Below, piece after piece: positions 23,801 to 31,146 of a stretch of 64,000 bases of DNA. The notes under the pieces are model-generated. The model was not told the DNA's origin, made no database searches, and saw nothing but the letters and a program-made list of their open reading frames with translations. The position numbers were made by a program, and so were the translations under genes. Origin of the DNA: Streptomyces sp. B3I8 (lineage in GTDB: Bacteria; Actinomycetota; Actinomycetes; Streptomycetales; Streptomycetaceae); the NCBI RefSeq assembly GCF_030816915.1, contig NZ_JAUSYN010000002.1:5035501-5099500 (forward strand), given 5' to 3'. The stretch's first letter is position 1; each line of letters opens with the position of its first letter.

Positions 23801-23877
23801 ATCGCGCGCTGCTGAGCGGGCGGTACGGGGAGGCGGTGAGCGCGCTCACCGCGGCGTACGGGGCCGCGGGCCGCTAG
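20842..23877 (+). CDS. Secreted multidomain GH3 beta-glucosidase
   Basis: A 1011-residue exported enzyme. After a signal peptide (1-24, ending LAAAHA), residues about 35-215 form a beta-sandwich carbohydrate-binding domain (VRLWWDGRNTGKKIPFEIKD). About 220-325 is a Calx-beta/Ig-like linker (VTVTYTTDPSGTATAGKDY). From about 335 comes the GH3 catalytic pair: KAGQMTQAERG, the KHFAADGG lysine-histidine site, nucleophile D624 in GFVISDWNGID, and the second alpha/beta domain to about 925. The tail (930-1011) is helical and of unknown role. The start is TTG 20842 with GGGGAAGG 5 bases upstream. It would release glucose from the beta-glucan fragments made by the divergent GH30 enzyme (inference). Confidence 0.92.
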   Translation: MRRTALLVSATLLTSLLPLAAAHAAAGAGDPVPAPVPVDRFEGEVPFAAQPAEGIFTWGGDNDDPPTLALTARADAPEGDKVLTGSYDISGYGGFTHDFAADRPAHDWSAHQGVRLWWDGRNTGKKIPFEIKDGGANGEASELWTTSFTDDFTGWKQIELPFTGFTYRTDYQPVGGIDQVLGLTQMWGYALTLPVGVTGDFAMDDVELYGKADQSRRASVTTDAAVYPVREGRTADVEVTVATTGAAPLDEPVTVTYTTDPSGTATAGKDYAPATGELTFPAGTASGTTRTVHVRTLKDRSAESAETIPLKLTVTGARAPAEAPQVVVDAHGLPYLDTHLPIRKRVADLVSRMSPAEKAGQMTQAERGAMTAPGDIATYALGSLLSGGGSTPTPNTPGAWARMIDGFQLRAQATRFQIPLIYGVDAVHGHNNLAGATIMPHNIGLGATRDPALAGRTGEVTAAEVRATGVPWDFAPCLCVSRDERWGRAYESFGEDPALVKSMETVIQGLQGRADGRDLDRDDKVLATAKHFAADGGTAYGSSTTGTYTIDQGVTTVTRSELEAVHLSPFKTAVDRGIGTVMPSFSSLDIVGDGRGPVKMHARADMITGVLKHRMGFDGFVISDWNGIDQLPGDNAAHVRTSVNAGLDMAMVPYTYKEFAGTLTDEVKAGRVTQARIDDAVSRILTQKFRLGLFEHPYADTSGASRIGSAAHRAVARQAAAESQVLLKNAHGVLPLSRHQKVYVAGSNADDLGNQTGGWTLTWQGSSGDITRGTTILQGMRNAGGHVTYSKDASAPTSGYDVGVVVVGETPYAEGVGDVGNGNDLELTAADKAAVHTVCAAMKCVVLVVSGRPQLVGDLLGETDALVASWLPGTEGDGVADVLYGRRPFTGQLPVTWPKSESQLPINVGDASYAPQFPFGWGLTTRTHVPKGGLGTLRALSATARAADRWGADRQGREAVTEARLLVQQRIGSALTEATAKPFAEADRALLSGRYGEAVSALTAAYGAAGR

Positions 23878-23886
23878 CCCCTGCCT

Positions 23887-23929
23887 GGGCAGGGGCAGCG
23901 GGGGTTTTTCGCCCCCGCCGCCCCTGCCC
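23887..23929 (+). terminator. Terminator after GH3 gene
   Basis: An 18-bp stem with one A-C mismatch (GGGCAGGGGC..GCGGGGG) has a loop TTTTTCG. It begins 10 bases past the stop codon. Confidence 0.7.
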
Positions 23930-24022
23930 TTCCCATCCCCGGGGACTCCGCCCCTTCGACCCCGTAGGGACGACGGGACCGGTCCACGGGCGAGTACGGG
24001 CCCGTCGTGGCTCGTCGCGCGG

Positions 24023-24238
24023 TTCCCCGCGCCCCTGAAAAGCCGTTCCCCTGCCGGGGCACTCAGCGGCAGTCGCCGTACGACGGGAGCGGGCCGTGGG
24101 GGTCCGTCGCAGTCCGTCGCGCAGCTCTGCCCAGCAGACACCCACCGCTCCCGGGATACGGCAGTACGCCCGGCGGCGACGGACTCGACGCACCCCCACG
24201 GCCCCGACCCACCACGCACCCGTAGGCGCACGCTCAGA
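24023..24238 (+). repeat. Left arm of a ~215-bp inverted repeat
   Basis: About 95% identical to the reverse complement of 25767-25980. It spans from the CCCCGCGCCCCTG palindrome arm to the last codons of the glycine-rich membrane protein, whose stop codon (24234-24236) lies inside the repeat. Together with 23878-24022 this gap has no other gene. Confidence 0.85.
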
Positions 24239-25646
24239 AGTCCCCGCCGCCCCCGCCGAAGTCACCGCCACCGCCGCCCCCGCCGAAGCCGCCGCCCCCA
24301 CCGAAGCCGCCGCCGAAGTCGCCCGGGTCGAAGTCGGAGCCGGAGACGTCGCCGCCCTCGTAGCCACCGCCGAAGCCGCCGTCGCCGTAGCCGGCGCCCC
24401 CGTAGCCGTAGCCGCCGCCGTAGTACGCCCCGTAGCCCGGACCCGACATCAGGCCGCCGAGCATCGTGCCGACCAGCAGCCCCGGCAGCAGACCGCCGCC
24501 GAAGTAGCCGCCCGCCCACGGCCCGTACGCCGGACCCGCGTCCCAGTACGGTCGGCGGCCCCAGTCCGTCTCCACCTCCCGCACCATCGGCTCGCGCCCG
24601 TCCGCCAGTCGCGCACGGTCCGCCGCGCACACCGGCACGCGGCGCGGAGCGCCCCCCGCCGGCACCCACTCCACGTCCTCCACCGAGGGCCCGTGCCGGG
24701 GGTCGAAGAAGCACGGTGGCCGGCGCTCCGGCAGCGGCCGCCCCTCCCGCCGCGCGGCCAGCCGTGCGAGCGAGAACCGACCGCCCTCCAGCGACTCGGT
24801 CACCCCGCGCACGTCCTCCGGGCGCCGTGCGCCCGCCATCGTGGACTTCGCCTGCTCGTATGCGTCCAGGGCGCGCCCGTAGTCGGCGCGCATCGCGTCG
24901 TCCGCGCCCGGTTCACCCGGTCGGAAGTCCAGCCGGTCGAGTTCCTCGCCGAACGCGGTGATGTCCTCGTCGACGACCACCCGCAGCCGTTCCAGCGCGG
25001 CCCGCTGCTCGTTCTCCCGCCGGCGCCGCTTGCGGCGGGTGAGTGCGTAGGCGCCCGCGCCCGCGAGGACGACCACCGCGCCGACGGTGATCAGCGCGGT
25101 CGAGGACGCGTCGCCGCCGCTTCCCCCACCGCCCCAGCTGGACGGGGCGTGGCCGCCGGCGTTTGCCAGGGCGCGGTCCGTGAAGTCGGTGAGCTGGGCC
25201 CGCGCGTCCTCGCCCCGCACGCTGCCCACCAGGTTGCGCACGGCGGTCCGGGGCAGCACGGAGGAGTCGGCGCGGGCGTCGAAACGGTCGCCGAGCCGGA
25301 CGCCGTACAGGCCGGTGATGCCGGTCGCCGTGCGCAGGTCGGTGAACAGGTTCTGCGTGGGGAAGCCGGCGGGCAGCACGGCGACGAAGACGGGCTTGTC
25401 CGCGTCCTCGATCCGGTTCGCGAGGTCGCGGGCGGCCGACGCGGAGAGCTGGTCGGAGGCGGCGGGGTCCACGTAGACGGGGCTCCTGCGGAGAGCGGCG
25501 GCCACGGTGGAGACGTCGGAGGTGCCGGGGGTGCCGGAGGCGGCGTGGGCGTGGGGCGCCGGCGTGGCGGTGAACAGCACCGTCAGCGCGGCCGCCAGGA
25601 GGGCGACCAGCCAGGCGCGGAGGCCGCGGGTCGGTGCGGAGGTCAT
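24234..25646 (-). CDS. Membrane protein with extracellular TPM-like domain and glycine-rich tail
   Basis: A 470-residue protein. A signal peptide (1-36, HAHAAS) precedes an extracytoplasmic alpha/beta domain of about 120 residues with VYVDPAASDQLSASAARDLA and KPVFVAVLPAG, resembling the TPM/DUF family found in bacterial surface proteins. One membrane helix (about 183-205, LITVGAVVVLAGAGAYAL) is followed by RRKRRRR, so the rest is cytoplasmic. This comprises a helical region (210-300) and a C-terminal 85 residues composed almost only of Gly, Tyr, Phe and Asp. Such tails can drive condensation or surface adhesion; function here is unknown. It is transcribed alone and flanked on both sides by long inverted repeats. 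Confidence 0.7.
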   Translation of the reverse strand: MTSAPTRGLRAWLVALLAAALTVLFTATPAPHAHAASGTPGTSDVSTVAAALRRSPVYVDPAASDQLSASAARDLANRIEDADKPVFVAVLPAGFPTQNLFTDLRTATGITGLYGVRLGDRFDARADSSVLPRTAVRNLVGSVRGEDARAQLTDFTDRALANAGGHAPSSWGGGGSGGDASSTALITVGAVVVLAGAGAYALTRRKRRRRENEQRAALERLRVVVDEDITAFGEELDRLDFRPGEPGADDAMRADYGRALDAYEQAKSTMAGARRPEDVRGVTESLEGGRFSLARLAARREGRPLPERRPPCFFDPRHGPSVEDVEWVPAGGAPRRVPVCAADRARLADGREPMVREVETDWGRRPYWDAGPAYGPWAGGYFGGGLLPGLLVGTMLGGLMSGPGYGAYYGGGYGYGGAGYGDGGFGGGYEGGDVSGSDFDPGDFGGGFGGGGGFGGGGGGGDFGGGGGDF

Positions 25647-25766
25647 GGGTCCGGAGTACCCGGAACGACGCGAAAGGTACGCGCGGTTTCCGGTGGTGCG
25701 GGGCCGGCGGGGATTCTGAGCGTGCGCGGGGGGTGCGTCGAGTCCGTCGCCGCGGGGTGTCTCGGG

Positions 25767-25980
25767 CTGAGCGTGCGCCTACGGGTGTGGGGTGGGGTCG
25801 GGGCCGTGGGGGTGCGTGGAGTCCGTCGCCGCCGGGCGTACTGCCGTATCCCGGGAGTGGTGGGTGTCTGCTGGGCAGAGCTGCGCGACGGACTGCGACG
25901 GACCCCCACGGCCCGCTCCCGTCGTACGGCGACTGCCGCTGAGTGCCCCGGCAGGGGAGTGGATTTTCAGGGGCGCGGGG
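25767..25980 (-). repeat. Right arm of the ~215-bp inverted repeat
   Basis: Mirror of 24023-24238. A shorter partial direct copy of its first 45 bases lies immediately before it at about 25720-25760. The whole 25647-26130 interval is repeats plus a terminator, with no gene. Confidence 0.85.
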
Positions 25981-26055
25981 AACCCGGCAGGGGCGGAGCC
26001 CCCGGGGATGGGAAGGGCAGGGGCCGCGGGGGCGAGGAAAAAGGGCCGGGGCCCG

Positions 26056-26097
26056 GACGCCCGCCCTCCCCGGAACAGGGTGCGGAGGGCGGGCGTC
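26056..26097 (-). terminator. Terminator after yceI-family gene
   Basis: A perfect 14-bp stem GACGCCCGCCCTCC and its complement with a 14-base loop, 33 bases beyond the stop codon. Confidence 0.65.
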
Positions 26098-26130
26098 AAG
26101 GAGAGAGAGGGGGGCGCAAGCGCCCCCGGC

Positions 26131-26739
26131 TCACGCCTGCTTGATCGCCGAGATGTCGAACACCAGCTTGATCTTGTCCGACACCAGCACGCCGCCCGTC
26201 TCCAGCGCCGCGTTCCACGTCAGCCCCCACTCCGACCGCAGAATCTCCGCCTTGCCCTCGAAGCCGACCCGCTCGTTGCCGAACGGGTCCTTCGCGGCCC
26301 CGTTGAACTCGAGGTCGATCGTGAGCGGCCGCGTCGTGCCGAGGATGGTCAGGTCACCGGTGATCCGGTAGTCGTCCCCGCCGAGGGCCTCCGCCGCGGT
26401 GGAGCGGAACGTCATCGTCGGGAACTCCTCCGTCTTGAAGAAGTCCGCGCTCTTGAGGTGCCCGTCCCGGTCGGCGGACCCGGTGTCGATGCTGTCCATC
26501 TTCGCGTCGATCGTGGCCGTCGAGCGCGACGGGTCGCTGCCGTCGAGGTGCAGCGTGCCGTCGAAGTCCTTGAAGCTGCCCTTGACGTTGGTGACCATCG
26601 CGTGCCGCGCCGTGAAGCCGATCGTCGAGTGGGCGGGGTCGATGACGTAGTCGCCGGTCAGTGCCGCCAGGTCCGGGCTCACCGCGGTGGCACCCGCGGC
26701 GGAGGCGGTCTCGTCGTTGCTGCGGCCGAAGATACCCAT
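26131..26739 (-). CDS. YceI family protein
   Basis: A 202-residue protein of the YceI lipocalin-like family, which binds polyisoprenoid or other amphiphilic ligands and is often induced by acid, base or oxidative stress. Typical strands are GDYVIDPAHSTIGFTARHAMVTNVKG, the KSADFFKTEEFPTMTFRST block and DLTILGTTRPLTIDLEF. There is no signal peptide, so it is cytoplasmic, as usual for the Streptomyces form, with a short N-terminal extension of about 28 residues. ATG 26739 follows AAAGGAG at 6-base spacing. The promoter region has two repeated boxes, pointing to a MarR-type repressor (see next entry). Single-gene transcript. Confidence 0.92.
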   Translation of the reverse strand: MGIFGRSNDETASAAGATAVSPDLAALTGDYVIDPAHSTIGFTARHAMVTNVKGSFKDFDGTLHLDGSDPSRSTATIDAKMDSIDTGSADRDGHLKSADFFKTEEFPTMTFRSTAAEALGGDDYRITGDLTILGTTRPLTIDLEFNGAAKDPFGNERVGFEGKAEILRSEWGLTWNAALETGGVLVSDKIKLVFDISAIKQA

Positions 26740-26768
26740 GGCGCACTCCTTTGATCGAGGGTAGGTGA

Positions 26769-26824
26769 TTGAAAGTTGAACTAACTACCTTTTCACCGTA
26801 GCGCCATTCTGTTCAAAGTTCAAC
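26769..26824 (-). promoter_or_regulatory. Promoter and paired repressor-like boxes of the yceI-family gene
   Basis: Reading the minus strand, GTTGAACTTTGAAC (26811-26824) and AGTTCAACTTTCAA (26769-26782) are near-copies 42 bp apart. TTGAAC within the first box, a 17-base spacer and TACGGT would form the promoter, with the second box downstream of it. This is a typical repressor layout; the regulator is unknown. Confidence 0.45.
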
Positions 26825-27119
26825 ATCATCGGCATCGTTTCGGCCAAGTCGCCGAGAACTCCGCACGAGCGCGTGTGCCGTGCGGTCCGTGCCTCCGGTC
26901 GGACGCCGGCCGTCACTCCGGTGCGGGCATGCGCGGGCACCGATTGTGAGCGCGGTCTCCCCGCGTCCCTTTGTGCGCCCCCTACAACGCACGCCCCCTC
27001 TGAACAGTCGAAACGGTTGCATCCCGGCAGGGTTCTGTTCAGTGGCACCAGGAAAACGCCCCGGAGACTGTACGGAGTCGACGGCTCGCATTAGCCGGTC
27101 GGCTTCGTAAGGTCACTAC
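26825..27119. other. Intergenic region upstream of accB
   Basis: About 300 bp with no gene that I can support. It must carry the accB promoter, and the GC content dips locally. A GGTTCTGTTCAG-like stretch near 27030 resembles the TTCAA boxes above only weakly. Confidence 0.4.
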
Positions 27120-28715
27120 ATGACCGTTTTGGAAGAGACGACGGGCGAACCCACCGGCGAACCTGCGGATGCCCGCGGCCGGGTCGCCGAGCTGCACGAG
27201 ATCCGTGCGCAGGCGCTGGCGGGCCCCAGCGAGAAGGCGACCGAGGCGCAGCACGCCAAGGGCAAGCTGACCGCTCGGGAGCGCATCGAGCTGCTGGTGG
27301 ACCCCGGTTCCTTCCAGGAGGTCGAGCAGCTGCGCAGGCACCGGGCCACCGGGTTCGGCCTGGAGGCCAAGAAGCCGTACACCGACGGTGTCATCACCGG
27401 CTGGGGCACGGTGGAGGGCCGCACGGTCTTCGTGTACGCCCACGACTTCCGCATCTTCGGCGGCGCGCTGGGCGAGGCCCACGCCACGAAGATCCACAAG
27501 ATCATGGACATGGCCATCGCGGCCGGTGCCCCGCTGGTCTCCCTCAACGACGGCGCCGGCGCCCGCATCCAGGAGGGTGTCAGCGCGCTCGCCGGCTACG
27601 GCGGCATCTTCCAGCGCAACACCAAGGCGTCCGGCGTCATCCCGCAGATCAGTGTGATGCTCGGCCCCTGCGCGGGCGGCGCGGCCTACAGCCCGGCGCT
27701 CACGGACTTCGTGTTCATGGTCCGCGACACCTCGCAGATGTTCATCACCGGCCCGGACGTGGTCAAGGCGGTGACCGGTGAGGAGATCACCCAGAACGGC
27801 CTGGGCGGCGCCGACGTGCACGCCGAGACCTCCGGCGTCTGCCACTTCGCCTACGACGACGAGGAGACGTGTATCGCCGAGGTGCGCTACCTCCTCTCGC
27901 TGCTCCCGCAGAACAACCGGGAGCACCCGCCGCGCGCCGAGTGCTCCGACCCCGCCGACCGCCGCTCCGAGGTCCTGCTCGACCTGGTCCCGGCGGACGG
28001 CAACCGGCCGTACGACATGACCAAGGTCATCGAGGAGATCGTCGACGACGGCGAGTACCTGGAGGTCCACGAGCGCTGGGCGCGGAACATCATCTGCGCA
28101 CTGGCCCGGCTCGACGGCCAGGTCGTCGGCATCGTCGCCAACCAGCCGCAGGTGCTGGCGGGCGTGCTCGACATCGAGGCGAGCGAAAAAGCCGCCCGCT
28201 TCGTGCAGATGTGTGATGCTTTCAACGTCCCGATCATGACCCTCCTGGACGTCCCCGGCTTCCTGCCCGGCGTCGACCAGGAACACGGCGGCATCATCCG
28301 GCACGGGGCGAAGCTGCTGTACGCCTACTGCAACGCCACCGTGCCGCGGATCTCCCTGATCCTGCGCAAGGCGTACGGAGGCGCGTACATCGTCATGGAC
28401 AGCCAGTCCATCGGCGCGGACCTCACGTACGCGTGGCCGACCAACGAGATCGCGGTGATGGGCGCCGAGGGCGCCGCCAACGTCATCTTCCGCCGGCAGA
28501 TCGCCGGCGCGGAGGACCCCGACGCCATGCGGGCCCGCATGGTGAAGGAGTACAAGTCCGAACTGATGCACCCGTACTACGCGGCCGAGCGCGGTCTGGT
28601 CGACGACGTCATCGACCCCTCCGAGACCCGCGAGGTACTCATCAAGTCCCTGGCGATGCTGGCGACCAAGCACGCCGATCTGCCGTCCCGCAAGCACGGC
28701 AACCCGCCGCAGTAA
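27120..28715 (+). CDS. accB: Acyl-CoA carboxylase carboxyltransferase (beta) subunit
   Basis: A 531-residue biotin-dependent carboxyltransferase that moves CO2 from biotinylated AccA to acetyl- or propionyl-CoA, feeding fatty acid and polyketide synthesis with malonyl/methylmalonyl-CoA. Crotonase-fold halves show the oxyanion-hole glycines: SLNDGAGARIQEGV and GPCAGGAAYSPALTD in the N-domain, DVPGFLPGVDQEHGGIIRHGAK and RKAYGGAYIVM in the C-domain. Asp at the acyl-selectivity position would favour acetyl-CoA; from FLPGVDQE spacing alone I cannot decide. ATG 27120 has AAGG upstream. The small epsilon subunit follows by 35 bp, an arrangement known for the essential Streptomyces complex. Confidence 0.93.
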   Translation: MTVLEETTGEPTGEPADARGRVAELHEIRAQALAGPSEKATEAQHAKGKLTARERIELLVDPGSFQEVEQLRRHRATGFGLEAKKPYTDGVITGWGTVEGRTVFVYAHDFRIFGGALGEAHATKIHKIMDMAIAAGAPLVSLNDGAGARIQEGVSALAGYGGIFQRNTKASGVIPQISVMLGPCAGGAAYSPALTDFVFMVRDTSQMFITGPDVVKAVTGEEITQNGLGGADVHAETSGVCHFAYDDEETCIAEVRYLLSLLPQNNREHPPRAECSDPADRRSEVLLDLVPADGNRPYDMTKVIEEIVDDGEYLEVHERWARNIICALARLDGQVVGIVANQPQVLAGVLDIEASEKAARFVQMCDAFNVPIMTLLDVPGFLPGVDQEHGGIIRHGAKLLYAYCNATVPRISLILRKAYGGAYIVMDSQSIGADLTYAWPTNEIAVMGAEGAANVIFRRQIAGAEDPDAMRARMVKEYKSELMHPYYAAERGLVDDVIDPSETREVLIKSLAMLATKHADLPSRKHGNPPQ

Positions 28716-28750
28716 CCCTGCGGACACCTTCCTCACGGAGACTGACACCC

Positions 28751-28945
28751 ATGAACGTTCCTGACATCCGCGTCGAGAAGGGGCACGCCGGGCCCGAGGA
28801 AGTCGCGGCGATCACGGCGGTGCTGCTGGCCCGGGCGGCTGCCCGGCAGGAGGCTCCGGCACCCGGTCACCGCGGCCGCCCCCGGGCCGGCTGGCGCCGG
28901 CTGGAGCGCGAGAACGGCTTCCGCGCCCCCCACAGCTGGCGCTGA
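28751..28945 (+). CDS. accE: Acyl-CoA carboxylase epsilon subunit
   Basis: A 64-residue protein that stimulates the beta subunit. It begins MNVPDIRVEKGHAGPEEVAAITAVLLARAA, the characteristic 'ir-V-kG-x-ps-eE-vAALtaVl' helix, followed by an Arg/Pro linker and the conserved C-terminal W-x2-ERENGFRAPHSW motif. ATG 28751 is preceded by CGGAGACTGAC. It is the second gene of the accB-accE operon and is followed by a strong terminator. Confidence 0.9.
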   Translation: MNVPDIRVEKGHAGPEEVAAITAVLLARAAARQEAPAPGHRGRPRAGWRRLERENGFRAPHSWR

Positions 28946-28960
28946 GGTCACAAGACGCGA

Positions 28961-28998
28961 GAAGGGGGCCCCGCCGCGTGCTGCGGCGGGGCCCCTTC
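28961..28998 (+). terminator. Terminator after accE
   Basis: A near-perfect 16-bp stem GAAGGGGGCCCCGCCGC / GCGGCGGGGCCCCTTC with a short loop, 15 bases after the stop. Confidence 0.75.
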
Positions 28999-29039
28999 GT
29001 CGTACCCGCCCGCGAGTGCGCCTGACCGGAGGGCGCGCG

Positions 29040-29930
29040 TCAGCCGAGTGCTTGTGTCCGGGGCGCCCCTGCTTCCCGGTCGGCCGCCCATGACGCCAAG
29101 AGGGCCAGACCGTCCGCGGCCGGCGTGCCGGCGGGCGCGGTGTAGACGTTCAGGAGCAGGCCGGGCTCGGCGGGCAGGTGCATCGTCTCGACGTCCAGGT
29201 CGAGCCGGCCCACTTCCGGATGGTGCAGCCGCTTGCGTCCGGACCGGTGGTGCCGGACGTCCTGGGACGCCCATCGCCGGCGGAACAGTTCACTGTGCGT
29301 GGACAGTTCGGTGATCAGGGCGATCAGTTCCTCGTCGTGCGGGTCACGGCCCGCCTCCATGCGCAGCTTCGCGGCCACGTCGTGGGTGAGGTGCTCGTGG
29401 TCGACGAAGAACGCCCTCGCCGCCTCGGGACGCAGATACAGGAAGCGCGCGGTGTTCGCCGGGCGTCGCGGGTCGGCCGGCATCGGTGCGTAGAGGGCGC
29501 GGGCGAGCCGGTTCGTGGCCAGCACGTCGTAACGGTTGTTGCACACCCACGCCGGCGCCTCGGTGAGGGCGTCGAGCACCTGCTGAAGCGCCGGACGCAC
29601 GGTCGTCGCGGGGCGTCGGCGGCGTGGATCGCCGGATGTTCCGGACCGCCGTGCGAGGTGGAACAGGTGGGCGCGCTCGGCCTCGTCGAGTTGCAGTGCC
29701 GAGGCCAGCGCGTCGAGCACCCCGTCCGAGGCGCCGGTGAGGCTGCCGCGCTCCATGCGCACGTAGTAGTCGACCGACACCCCGGCCAGGAGAGCCACCT
29801 CTTCGCGGCGCAGGCCCGTGACCCGGCGGTTGCCGCCGTAGGCGGGCAGTCCGGCCCGCTCGGGCGCGATCCGCGCGCGACGCGAGGTCAGGAACTGCTT
29901 GATCTCGGTGCGTGGGTCGGTCGTGGTCAT
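29040..29930 (-). CDS. Helix-turn-helix regulator with MmyB-like ligand-binding domain
   Basis: A 296-residue XRE-type regulator. Residues 1-85 hold the HTH with the family signature GLRREEVALLAGVSVDYYVRMERG, then DALASALQLDEAERAHLFHLAR. Residues about 105-280 are the PAS-like MmyB ligand domain (PF17765), with VCNNRYDVLATNRLARALY and the conserved RFLYLRPEARAFFVDHE region and HH/RxxLHHPEVGRL. Family members bind fatty-acid-like or small aromatic ligands and usually regulate an adjacent oxidoreductase. The SDR gene lies 88 bp upstream on the same strand, so both are probably co-transcribed and the SDR may be the target. Confidence 0.9.
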   Translation of the reverse strand: MTTTDPRTEIKQFLTSRRARIAPERAGLPAYGGNRRVTGLRREEVALLAGVSVDYYVRMERGSLTGASDGVLDALASALQLDEAERAHLFHLARRSGTSGDPRRRRPATTVRPALQQVLDALTEAPAWVCNNRYDVLATNRLARALYAPMPADPRRPANTARFLYLRPEAARAFFVDHEHLTHDVAAKLRMEAGRDPHDEELIALITELSTHSELFRRRWASQDVRHHRSGRKRLHHPEVGRLDLDVETMHLPAEPGLLLNVYTAPAGTPAADGLALLASWAADREAGAPRTQALG

Positions 29931-30018
29931 CTCTCCACGATAGGTGTTGCCCGTGGGAGGTGGGAGGCACTGCCAGTACCCCGCGACGCCGGCCGCCCGC
30001 GAAGCCTCCCGCCGAGGC

Positions 30019-30825
30019 TCAGGTGCCTGTCGCGGTCGTGGCGATGCCGCCGTCGACGGGGATGACGGTGCCCGTGAGGTAGGACCCGGCCCGGCCGGCG
30101 AGGAAGACGGCGACGCCTGCCATGTCGTCGTCGCGGCCGAGCCGGCGCAGAGGGGCCTTCGCCGCGATCGTGTCGCCGATGGCTTCGAGCGTGGTCGCCA
30201 TCATCTGCGACGGGAACGGTCCCGGGGCCACCGCGTTCACCGTGATGTGCTGCGGGCCCAGTTCCCTGGCGAGCACTCTGGTGAGCTGATGCAGTCCCGC
30301 TTTGCTGCTGGCGTACGAGTAGTTGGGCGCACCGGCGACATGGATGCCTCCGGCGATGCTGCCGATGTTGATGACCCGCGCGGGATCGTCGGCGGTGCCC
30401 GCACCGCGCAGTGCCGGGAGCAGCGCCTGCACCAGCCAGAACGGCGACTTGAGGTTGAGGTCGATCACCTGGTCCCACCCCTCGACCGGGAACGTCTCCA
30501 GCGGCTCGCGCCACATCGCTCCCGCGTTGTTGACGAGGATGTCCAGCCGTTCCGAGTCGGCCCGGACGAGGCCGGCGAGGCGTCGGCACTCGTCGTGCCT
30601 GGACAGGTCGGCGGGGATCGCCCGGACGTCGCCGTACTCGGACAGGTGCCGCTGTGCCTCGGCGCACGCCTCCGCGCCGCGTGAGCTGATGAGGACGCGG
30701 GCGCCCGCCTGCAGCAGGCCGCGTGCGATCATCCTCCCGATTCCCCTGGTGCCGCCGGTGACAAGTGCGCACTTGCCGGTCAGATCGAACAGGTCCGCGT
30801 GGGGGGTGAGTTGGTTGTCCGCCAT
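30019..30825 (-). CDS. Short-chain dehydrogenase/reductase (SDR)
   Basis: A 268-residue classical SDR using NAD(P)H. Motifs are TGGTRGIG (cofactor glycines, about 24-31), NNAGA (about 109), the catalytic serine in INIGSIAG and the YASSK of the Tyr-x3-Lys pair (about 170-174). The C-terminal block is GRAGSYLTGTVIPVDGG. The sequence is close to RhlG/FabG-like 3-oxoacyl reductases, but the substrate cannot be assigned. ATG 30825 follows GGAAG. It heads a likely two-gene unit with the MmyB-like regulator. Confidence 0.88.
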   Translation of the reverse strand: MADNQLTPHADLFDLTGKCALVTGGTRGIGRMIARGLLQAGARVLISSRGAEACAEAQRHLSEYGDVRAIPADLSRHDECRRLAGLVRADSERLDILVNNAGAMWREPLETFPVEGWDQVIDLNLKSPFWLVQALLPALRGAGTADDPARVINIGSIAGGIHVAGAPNYSYASSKAGLHQLTRVLARELGPQHITVNAVAPGPFPSQMMATTLEAIGDTIAAKAPLRRLGRDDDMAGVAVFLAGRAGSYLTGTVIPVDGGIATTATGT

Positions 30826-31146
30826 GGGTCTTCCGTGCCTTCTGTCGAGGAAGCGTGAACCGGCGGCTCGGTCGCGCGTCCTGAGCAGATGAAGGGGACG
30901 ACGCGGCGGTGAGCGGCCGGCTCACACAGGCTGACAGGTGGCTCGGAGGGCAGGGAGTTCCTGGTTTTCCGGGTACCGCGAGAGCCCCCCTCGGTCGCGG
31001 GGCTTCGCCCCTTCGACCCGGCAGGAGGGCTCGGGCAGGTACGGCAGTGGATTGTGCGGGCGTTGCGGGCGCTGCGGTGGCTCCCGCAGTCGGCGACGCG
31101 GCCCCGGGGGCGACCGGGCAGCCGCTCCCGTGACCGCCGCTCGCGG
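30826..31146. other. Intergenic region between SDR and conservon 1
   Basis: About 320 bp with no gene that I can support. It holds the end of conservon 1 and the SDR promoter. A GGGGCTTCGCCCC hairpin at about 30998-31010 may terminate the conservon. Confidence 0.4.

Noticed and set aside
20647..24231. 1194-codon minus-strand frame across the GH3 gene
   Set aside because: Antisense shadow; the plus strand encodes a complete GH3 enzyme with signal peptide and catalytic aspartate.
24023..25980. Insertion sequence with long inverted repeats
   Set aside because: The enclosed gene is a membrane protein, not a transposase, and no target duplication was seen at the outer ends.
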